Source: an uncultured Burkholderiales bacterium (GTDB taxonomy: Bacteria > Pseudomonadota > Gammaproteobacteria > Burkholderiales > Thiobacillaceae). From it: a DNA stretch of 64,000 nt. A model generated the notes under the pieces. It searched no databases. It was not told the origin of the DNA and saw only the letters and a list, made by a program, of their open reading frames with translations. The stretch covers positions 1-64,000 of the forward strand of contig CALEDT010000003.1 in assembly GCA_937949525.1 (NCBI GenBank). Direction: 5' to 3'. Both the position numbers and the translations under genes were made by a program. How positions within the stretch are numbered: the stretch's first letter is position 1; each line of letters begins with the position of its first letter. Below, piece after piece: positions 7,880 through 14,505 of this stretch.

Positions 7880-9064
7880 ATGAAGACACTGATCCAAACC
7901 GTGAAACAGAAAGGGCGGGTCCTAGCCGAGCAAAGTGGCTTGCTCGATCAGGCACCGCAGGACGCGCGGCGCCATCTGGATGCCGCCATCGACTGGTTGT
8001 GCCGCGCCCAGGATGCCACCGCCGATGGCGGGGTCGCCCAGACCTACCTGGTGCGCAGCGGGCGTTGGGCGAACTCGTATCCGGAAACCACGGGCTACAT
8101 CATCCCCACCTTCTACAGCTACGCGGCGCTCACCGGTGAAGAGGCACCGCGCGCGCGGGCACGCCGCATGCTCGACTGGGAATGCGACATCCAGCTCGCC
8201 GACGGCGGCGTGCTGGCCGGCGCGCTGGGCGATTCCGATCAACCCACCATCTTCAATACCGGCCAGGTGCTGTTCGGCTGGGTGCGCGGTTTCGAGGAGG
8301 AGGGGGAGGAACGGTATCGAGAGGCGGCGTTGCGCGCGGCCAACTGGTTGTGCGACGTGCAGGACGAGGACGGCTGCTGGCGGCGCTATGGTTCGCCCAT
8401 GACCGGTAAAGCGGTCAATACCTACAACACGCGCAGCGCCTTCGGTCTGCTGCGCGTGCATGCCATCACCGGCGAGCAACGGTTGTTGCGCGCCGCCGTG
8501 CGCAATGCCGAGTGGGCGCTGACCATGCGGCGCGACAATGGTTGGCTGGCAGAGAACTGCCTGCAGGACAACAGCCAGCCGTTCACACATACCATCGCCT
8601 ACGCGATGCGCGGGTTGCTGGAGATTGGCGTCTACGCGCAGCGCGAGGACATCCTCGCGGCAGCGCGGCGCATGGCGGACGCCCTGGTCGAGCGCCTGCC
8701 GGCCGATGGCCGTCTGCCCGGCCGCTTCGACCAGGACTGGCGCCCGACGGTGAAATGGTCCTGCCTGACGGGCGACTGCCAGCTCGCCATCAATTGGGCG
8801 CGTCTATACCAGATTACCGGCGAGGCGCGTTACCGCGAGGCCGTGCAGCGCATCCTCGGCTTCGTCAAGCGCACGCACAAACTGGACGGCAAGCCCGCCG
8901 AACGGGGCGGTATCAAGGGCTCGCATCCGATCAACGGCGGTTACCATCCCTGGCAGTACCCCAACTGGGCCGCCAAGTTCTTCGCCGACGCACTGATGCT
9001 GGAACTGACCGTGGCGCAGCCGGCGGGCGCGGCCACCACCTGGAGATTCACCAATGACGGCTGA
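7880..9064 (+). CDS. Alpha/alpha-toroid (six-hairpin-like) protein of the EPS cluster
   Basis: 394 residues built of repeated helical hairpins. Recurrent patterns such as DAAIDWLCRAQD, RARRMLDWECDIQ, ALRAANWLCDVQDEDG and AVRNAEWAL recur about every 50-60 residues, each followed by a Gly/aromatic turn (GRWANSYPETTGYI, GSPMTGKAVNTYNTRSAF). This layout occurs in six-hairpin glycosidases, polysaccharide lyases, epimerases and terpenoid-cyclase-like proteins. No signal peptide is visible, so it may act in the cytoplasm. Its 3' end overlaps the following methyltransferase by 11 bases. The start at 7880 (MKTLIQTVKQKG) is preferred over a GTG 84 bases upstream. Its activity is unknown to me. Confidence 0.65.
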   Translation: MKTLIQTVKQKGRVLAEQSGLLDQAPQDARRHLDAAIDWLCRAQDATADGGVAQTYLVRSGRWANSYPETTGYIIPTFYSYAALTGEEAPRARARRMLDWECDIQLADGGVLAGALGDSDQPTIFNTGQVLFGWVRGFEEEGEERYREAALRAANWLCDVQDEDGCWRRYGSPMTGKAVNTYNTRSAFGLLRVHAITGEQRLLRAAVRNAEWALTMRRDNGWLAENCLQDNSQPFTHTIAYAMRGLLEIGVYAQREDILAAARRMADALVERLPADGRLPGRFDQDWRPTVKWSCLTGDCQLAINWARLYQITGEARYREAVQRILGFVKRTHKLDGKPAERGGIKGSHPINGGYHPWQYPNWAAKFFADALMLELTVAQPAGAATTWRFTNDG

Positions 9065-10049
9065 TGTCCTTGCCCTGCTGCGTTGCCCGCGCGATGGCAG
9101 CCGCCTGCAGCCGCGCGCGGATGGTGCTCTGGTTTCCGAATGCTCCGGGCATGTCTATCCGGTGATCGCAGGCATTTACGATTTCCGCCTGTTCGATCCG
9201 CCCTACATGACGCGCGAGGCGGAGAACCACCTTGCCCTGGCCATCGACGAGGCCGCCAAGCGCATGGACCATACCGCGCTGGTGCGCCATTTCGAGAGCG
9301 AGCTGGCGCCCGACGCGCATGACAACCAGACGATCGAAAAGCACATTCGCCATCGCATGGCGTTACGCGAGCGTGCGCCCCGGCGCCTGCTCGACATGCT
9401 GGCCATGGCCGGATGTGCAGTGCCGCGCGATGGCATTGCACTGGACCTCGGCTGCGGATCGGGCGAAGCCATGGCCACCCTGTTGGCACAGGGTGCCCGG
9501 CGCGTGGTCGGGGTCGATATCTCCCTGATCGAACTGGTGCTGGCCAAGAAACTGTTGCAGGAGACCGGTCTGGACGCGCTGCTCATCGCCGGGTGTGCGG
9601 AGGCCTTGCCGTTCGCTGCCGACAGTTTCGATTTCGTGTACTCGCCGGATGTCATCGAACACGTATCGAATCAGCCGGACTACCTGGGCGAGGCCCATCG
9701 CGTGCTGCGCGACCAAGGCGTGTTCCTGCTCAACTCGCCCAACCGCTATTCGGTGGTGTGTCCGGAGCCGCATGTCGGCATCTGGTTTCTCACGTTCCTG
9801 CCGCGCCCGTTGATCGATCCCGTCTGCCGTCTGGCCGGCAAAGGTCGCTATGTCGGCAAGCGCCTGGTGTCCCTGCCCGAATTGCGCGCACTGGTGCGCG
9901 ACCGGTTTCGCGAGGTGCGCATCCGCAGCCGTGAGGCGAATCCGCAAGCCACGTCATTGCCCGGCCGGCTGTTTTATGCCATGAGACCCTACTCCGAGCA
10001 GGCTTTCGCGTATATTGCCGACCAGCATGTCGTGCTGGCGCGCAAATAG
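9054..10049 (+). CDS. SAM-dependent methyltransferase with Trm112-like N-terminal segment
   Basis: 331 residues. The N-terminus (LLRCPRDGSRLQ, then SECSGHVYPVIAGIYDF) resembles the small zinc-ribbon/Trm112-like module often placed before polysaccharide methyltransferases. The core follows, with ALDLGCGSGEAMATLL as motif I and GVDISLIELVLAKKLL as motif II; DFVYSPDVIEHV and LRDQGVFLLNSPN fit later motifs. It overlaps the toroid protein gene by 11 bases, so the two are probably translated together and may act on the same intermediate. The acceptor is unknown. Confidence 0.8.
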   Translation: MTADVLALLRCPRDGSRLQPRADGALVSECSGHVYPVIAGIYDFRLFDPPYMTREAENHLALAIDEAAKRMDHTALVRHFESELAPDAHDNQTIEKHIRHRMALRERAPRRLLDMLAMAGCAVPRDGIALDLGCGSGEAMATLLAQGARRVVGVDISLIELVLAKKLLQETGLDALLIAGCAEALPFAADSFDFVYSPDVIEHVSNQPDYLGEAHRVLRDQGVFLLNSPNRYSVVCPEPHVGIWFLTFLPRPLIDPVCRLAGKGRYVGKRLVSLPELRALVRDRFREVRIRSREANPQATSLPGRLFYAMRPYSEQAFAYIADQHVVLARK

Positions 10050-10106
10050 CCCGCGCGCGCCGCGTCACCATCGATCAACCGACATCTGCGCACAGGCCCA
10101 CGCCGC

Positions 10107-11357
10107 ATGAAACAGCACGAACAGGTCAGGTGCTTGCTGGTGGCGAATATCTTTGCCCCGATCAACGGCGGCTCCGCCATCGTCTATGAGAGTCTGGCGC
10201 GCTTCGCCGAGCCCGGCAGTATCCGCATCCTCGCGCCCTGGAAGCACTACCTGACCAGGCAGGAGATCGGCGGCTGGCGTGAGCACGACGCCAGCGTCGC
10301 CTACGCGGTCGACCGTATCGAACTGCTCCGCCCACCAGTGATGCCAAAGCCGCCCAGGCATCCGCTGGAGTCCGCATGGCGCGTGCTGACCATCGATTTG
10401 CCCATCTACCTCAAGGTGCTGATTCGGGTCGCTTCCATCATCCGCCGGGAGCGCATCAACCTGCTGTGCATCGGCGAGTTGGCCTCGAGTACCTGGATCG
10501 GCGGCCTGTGCAAGCGCGTGTTCGGCATCCCCTACATCAATTACATCCATGGCGAGGAAATCACCGTCGACATGCCCTACCGCCGCTTCGGCCGCAAGCG
10601 GCGCAAGTATCTGCACGAGGCGGACGGCGTGGTGGCGGTGAGCGAGTTCACCGCGCGTGCCCTGGAGGATCTGATGGGCGTTGCCCGCGACAAGATCCGG
10701 TTGATCCACAATGGCGTCGATGTCGAACGTTTCACCCCCTGCGCCGCGCATGAAGACATCCTCGCGCGCCACGGACTAACGGGCCGGCGCGTCATCCTGT
10801 CGGTTGGCCGGCTGGTGGCGCGCAAGGGCTTCGATCGCATGATCGAAGCGATGCCGTCCGTGCTGGCACAGTGTCCGGACGCCCACTATGTGCTGGTGGG
10901 AGACGGCGAATACCGCGACACCCTGGAGATGCTGGTCGACCGTTTCGGCGTGCGCGAGCGGGTCACTTTCGCCGGCAGTGTGTCCGTGGCCGATCTGCCG
11001 CGCTATTACCAGAGCTGCGACCTGTTCGTCATGCCCAACCGGCGCATGCCGGATGGCGATACCGAGGGCTTCGGCCTGGTGTTCCTGGAGGCCAACGCCT
11101 GCCACAAGGCCGTGGTCGGCGGACGTGCCGGCGGTGCGGTCGAGGCGGTCCGTGATGGCGAGAACGGTCTGCTGGTGGAAGGTGACGATCCGGTGCAGAT
11201 CGCCCAGGCTGTGGTGCGCATCCTCACCGACGACGCGTTGCGACGGTCGCTGGAGGACCGTGGCCTGGAACGTGCGCGGGCGTCGAGCTGGCAGGTCCAG
11301 GCGCAACGCTTCCACGCCTTTTGCCAGGAAATCGTCGACGCGCGGGAGGCCGGGTGA
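10107..11357 (+). CDS. Family 4 glycosyltransferase (GT-B fold)
   Basis: 416 residues with both Rossmann halves of a retaining GT4 enzyme. The N-half begins VANIFAPINGGSAIVYESL; the C-half has NGVDVERF, ILSVGRLVARKGFDRMIEA and the EGFGLVFLEANACHKAVVG segment with the conserved E-x7-E pair that binds the donor nucleotide sugar. It should add a sugar to a lipid-linked EPS precursor on the cytoplasmic face. Its stop overlaps the next gene's GTG in a GTGA arrangement. Confidence 0.9.
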   Translation: MKQHEQVRCLLVANIFAPINGGSAIVYESLARFAEPGSIRILAPWKHYLTRQEIGGWREHDASVAYAVDRIELLRPPVMPKPPRHPLESAWRVLTIDLPIYLKVLIRVASIIRRERINLLCIGELASSTWIGGLCKRVFGIPYINYIHGEEITVDMPYRRFGRKRRKYLHEADGVVAVSEFTARALEDLMGVARDKIRLIHNGVDVERFTPCAAHEDILARHGLTGRRVILSVGRLVARKGFDRMIEAMPSVLAQCPDAHYVLVGDGEYRDTLEMLVDRFGVRERVTFAGSVSVADLPRYYQSCDLFVMPNRRMPDGDTEGFGLVFLEANACHKAVVGGRAGGAVEAVRDGENGLLVEGDDPVQIAQAVVRILTDDALRRSLEDRGLERARASSWQVQAQRFHAFCQEIVDAREAG

Positions 11358-12757
11358 AGGCGCCGGACAAAACCCTGCTGGTGGTGGCGGGCGAGTTCCC
11401 GCCGCTCAAGACCATAGGCCGCATCCGCACCGTCAAGTTCGTCGAGCACCTGCGTCAGCATGGATGGCACAGCATCGTGCTGACCCTGGAGCCGTCCGGC
11501 AGCGAGCCGAACTACGACCCGTCGCTGTTGGGAGAGATCGCCACAGGCACCGAGGTGGTGCGCCTGCCCATGGTCGATCTGGAAGAGCGTATCGCGTTGA
11601 CGGTCAAGCGTCTGCTTGGGCGGCCGGCGCAGCCGGGGGCCGTGGCGAGCGGCGCGGCTTCGTCCGCCGCCGTTCCCCGTGCGCCTGCGGCGTCCGGCGC
11701 CACCAGCAAGGGCTGGCTGGACCGTGCGCACGACCTCACGCGCCACCTGCTGAAGCACTACGTCTACCTGCCGGACAACTACCGCGCCTGGGCGCACGCG
11801 GCGTTGCGCGAGGCGCAGCGTATCGTCGCCAGTCGCCGCATCGACGCCGTATACACCACGCTGCCGCCGTTCAGCTCCGCCTGGGTGGGTTATCACCTGC
11901 GCGGCGAACGGCGCATCCCCTGGCTGGTCGACTACCGCGATCTATGGTACGGCGACGTGCTGCGCGAATGGCTGCCGCAGTGGCGGCAGAAGCTGGAACT
12001 GCGTATGGAACGACGCCTGTTGCGGCGCGCGGACGTCATCGTCACCGTGTCGGAACCCAAGACCGCCTACATGCGCAAGTTGCATCCCACGCTCGGCGCG
12101 CGCTGGGAAACACTGACCAACGGCTACGACACCGACCTCTACGCCGGCCGCCAGCGCACTCGCCCGGCGGACGACGGCCGCATCGAATTCGTGTTCACGG
12201 GCCGTCTGTTCAAGAATCGCCGTGGCTATCCGTTCGCGGAGGCGCTCGGACGCATCGCCCGCCGCGTCCCGGATCTGGTCGCGCCGGTACGGGTTCGCAT
12301 CCTCGGCGACGTGGCACCCGAGATTCGCGCGCGCTACGACGAGATCCTGCGGCAATACGGTATTGCCCACCACTTCGAATTCCCCGGCGACGTCAGCTAC
12401 CACGCAGCCATGGACGCCCAGGTCAATTGCGACTACCTGCTGCTGATCGTCGATACCGGCGAGACCTCCGACGGTGTGATCCCCGGCAAGCTGTTCGAGT
12501 ACGTCGCCGCGCAGCGGCCGATCTTCGCGCTGTGCGATCGCGGCGTCACCCAGGACATCATCGAGCGCGCTCGGATAGGCGTGGTGGTGCCGGCAGAGGA
12601 TGTGGACGCGTGCGAGCGGGCGCTGGAGGATGTCTTGAGGCGAGCGGCTGCGCCGGCGATGGAACCCGATCGCCAGTATCTCGAACAGTTCGATCGCCGT
12701 GTGATTTCGGCCCGCTTCGCCGGGCTGCTGAACGAACTGGTTGGAAAGGCCGGTTGA
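11354..12757 (+). CDS. Family 4-like glycosyltransferase with an Ala/Pro-rich insert
   Basis: 467 residues. The N-half reads VVAGEFPPLKTIGRIRTVKF and the C-half has LTNGYDTDLY, FTGRLFKNRRGYPF and a VIPGKLFEYVAAQRPIFAL segment typical of GT-B donors. Between about residues 92 and 116 lies a low-complexity Ala/Ser/Pro linker that many homologues probably lack. The GTG at 11354 overlaps the upstream stop by four bases and is preferred over an ATG 33 bases upstream that would overlap more. The following hairpin at 12760 may end this transcript. The donor is unknown. Confidence 0.82.
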   Translation: MKAPDKTLLVVAGEFPPLKTIGRIRTVKFVEHLRQHGWHSIVLTLEPSGSEPNYDPSLLGEIATGTEVVRLPMVDLEERIALTVKRLLGRPAQPGAVASGAASSAAVPRAPAASGATSKGWLDRAHDLTRHLLKHYVYLPDNYRAWAHAALREAQRIVASRRIDAVYTTLPPFSSAWVGYHLRGERRIPWLVDYRDLWYGDVLREWLPQWRQKLELRMERRLLRRADVIVTVSEPKTAYMRKLHPTLGARWETLTNGYDTDLYAGRQRTRPADDGRIEFVFTGRLFKNRRGYPFAEALGRIARRVPDLVAPVRVRILGDVAPEIRARYDEILRQYGIAHHFEFPGDVSYHAAMDAQVNCDYLLLIVDTGETSDGVIPGKLFEYVAAQRPIFALCDRGVTQDIIERARIGVVVPAEDVDACERALEDVLRRAAAPAMEPDRQYLEQFDRRVISARFAGLLNELVGKAG

Positions 12758-12759
12758 AT

Positions 12760-12779
12760 CCGGTACCTCGGTGTACCGG
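12760..12779 (+). other. Perfect hairpin directly after the GT4-like gene
   Basis: Seven-base arms (12760-12766 and 12773-12779) flank a six-base loop, starting three bases after the TGA of the upstream glycosyltransferase. No T-run follows, so it is not a classical intrinsic terminator. It could stabilise the 3' end or mark a transcription boundary, which would agree with the change in base composition that starts about here. Confidence 0.35.
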
Positions 12780-12849
12780 CGTTGTAAACCTGAACCGCCT
12801 GGCCTTGCTTCCTGGGGGTGCTCCGGCTGGCGCTATGAGGAGTTGTCGA

Positions 12850-13665
12850 ATGGATGAATCGGTGACGGACGTTTCTTCAACGCGATGCCGGAAGACTCTG
12901 ACGCTCCTGACGGTCGCGCTCAATTGCCGGGATCTGTTCGTCAAAACGGCGGACAGTCTGCCGTCCACGCTTCCCGCGTGGATCCGCTGGATCGTGGTCG
13001 ATGGTGGGTCGACCGACGGAACGGCGGAGCAAATACGTCTGGATGCCAGGGTGACACGCAGCATCAGCGAACCGGATAATGGTGTTTACGATGCTTACAA
13101 CAAGGCGTTAGGTATGGCGGACACGGATTACGTGTCTTACCTCAATTGCGGCGATACGTTGGCCAGCGAGGCGATCCAGGCGCTCGATCATGCGCTGGAT
13201 GCCGCGGACGTTTCATTTATGCCCGTGCATTGCTTCGCGGTGCGGATGTGCAGTAACCAAGGCTTTGTCTGGCGACCGGCGCCGGATGAACTCCCCGACC
13301 GCATGAGTGTGCCGACACCCGGTGTGCTTTTTCCCCGCGCCGCGCTGACGGCGGTCGGCGGCTTCGATCCGGGTTTGCGTATTGCCGCCGATTACGAGGC
13401 CTTGCTAAAACTGCGGGTGGGGGGGCACCCGTTCGCGGTCCATGATGCGGTGTTGGTCGATTACCTTGGCGGAGGATTGTCGACCCATCATGACACCTTG
13501 GGATTCTTCGAAGAGTGTGTGGTGCAGTTGAGGAACAAGGTAGCCGACCGGGATCAGGTGCTGTTACGCGCGGCCCGCCATGCCGTGAGCGATATCCATC
13601 TGGGCGCCATCCCGTTCGCCCGGTGGAAGTGGGCAATGACCCTGGCGAAAAGAGTGCTGTATTGA
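12850..13665 (+). CDS. Family 2 glycosyltransferase, WcaE/colanic-type
   Basis: 271 residues. LTLLTVALNCRDLF, WIVVDGGSTDGTAEQI and ISEPDNGVYDAYNKAL followed by YLNCGDTL are the signature of the GT2 subgroup that includes colanic-acid and O-antigen transferases. A strong AGGAG motif lies about eight bases upstream of the ATG at 12850, which fixes the start; the frame itself is open for almost 2 kb further upstream, but that stretch is antisense-like noise over two other genes. The gene is less GC-rich than its neighbours: one sampled 60-base line is near 48 percent. It was possibly acquired separately. Confidence 0.87.
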   Translation: MDESVTDVSSTRCRKTLTLLTVALNCRDLFVKTADSLPSTLPAWIRWIVVDGGSTDGTAEQIRLDARVTRSISEPDNGVYDAYNKALGMADTDYVSYLNCGDTLASEAIQALDHALDAADVSFMPVHCFAVRMCSNQGFVWRPAPDELPDRMSVPTPGVLFPRAALTAVGGFDPGLRIAADYEALLKLRVGGHPFAVHDAVLVDYLGGGLSTHHDTLGFFEECVVQLRNKVADRDQVLLRAARHAVSDIHLGAIPFARWKWAMTLAKRVLY

Positions 13666-13838
13666 TGGACGGGATCCGTAAGCCCAACTGCCGTGCCGGC
13701 TGGCGCTCCAGGGCGAATCCGGCCGTCGTCGGACGCCGATCAGGGGCTCGAAGGCTGGTCGCACTTTGCTGCCGCAGAGGAGGATCGGCATTCAGGGACT
13801 TGCTTACCTTGTAATGACAAGAAGGAAACCTATTGCGT

Positions 13839-14471
13839 ATGGCCATTGTCCAGAAACTTTTGAAACGGGTACGACGCTACGCAAACGCCTTGAAGTGGAA
13901 GGGATCGAATGCAAGACTGCCTCGGGCGGATGATGGTAGTCGGCTGCTCCACCTGGGATGTGGAACGATCGATGCCGAGGGGTTCGTCAACATCGATGCC
14001 CGCCCATTGCCCCATGTGCACTTCGTCGTGAAAGAGCTGGCCGAGGTCAAGTTCATTCCGCCCGGATCGTTCGATCTGGTGTACATGTCGCATGTGCTGG
14101 AACACGTGCCGCATCAGGCGGCGGGTTCCGTCCTCGAGGTCATTCACGGGATACTGCGGCCGGGTGGCATTTGCCGGGTGGCCGTGCCGGATTTCGATGC
14201 CTTGGTGCGGATTTATGAAGCCGATGGCCGCAGCCTTGAACGCATCATCTTCCCGCTCTTCGGGGGGCAGGATTACCCGTACAACTTTCACTATGCCGCC
14301 TTCAATGAGGCCTGGCTGACGGAGCTGTTCAGGAAGGCCGGCTTCCGTGAAGTGAGAGGATGGAACCCCGACACCTGCGATCACCATGACTTCACGGATG
14401 CCTCTTCGCTCCGGGTCACGGTGGGCGACACATCCTACCCGATCAGCCTGAATCTCGAAGCGGTGAAGTAA
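13839..14471 (+). CDS. SAM-dependent methyltransferase, small
   Basis: 210 residues with motif I as LLHLGCGTIDAEGFVNIDA, DLVYMSHVLEHVP as the acidic/adenine region and LRPGGICRVAVPDFDALVRIY. This pattern is common in methyltransferases encoded within O-antigen and EPS clusters. A GAAGGA motif lies 12 bases before the ATG at 13839 but only six before an in-frame TTG at 13833, so the start may be two codons earlier. It converges on the large secreted-protein gene with only 34 bases between the stops. Confidence 0.78.
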   Translation: MAIVQKLLKRVRRYANALKWKGSNARLPRADDGSRLLHLGCGTIDAEGFVNIDARPLPHVHFVVKELAEVKFIPPGSFDLVYMSHVLEHVPHQAAGSVLEVIHGILRPGGICRVAVPDFDALVRIYEADGRSLERIIFPLFGGQDYPYNFHYAAFNEAWLTELFRKAGFREVRGWNPDTCDHHDFTDASSLRVTVGDTSYPISLNLEAVK

Positions 14472-14505
14472 CGGTCGTCGATCGCCATGAAGGCGCCGAC
14501 CACGG

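Noticed and set aside
10888-12849. Very long open frame running into the 12850 glycosyltransferase, which could be read as a 925-residue fusion protein
   Set aside because: The upstream part overlaps two well-supported glycosyltransferases in another frame and is Arg/Ala-rich without domain motifs. A strong AGGAG and ATG at 12850 define the real start.
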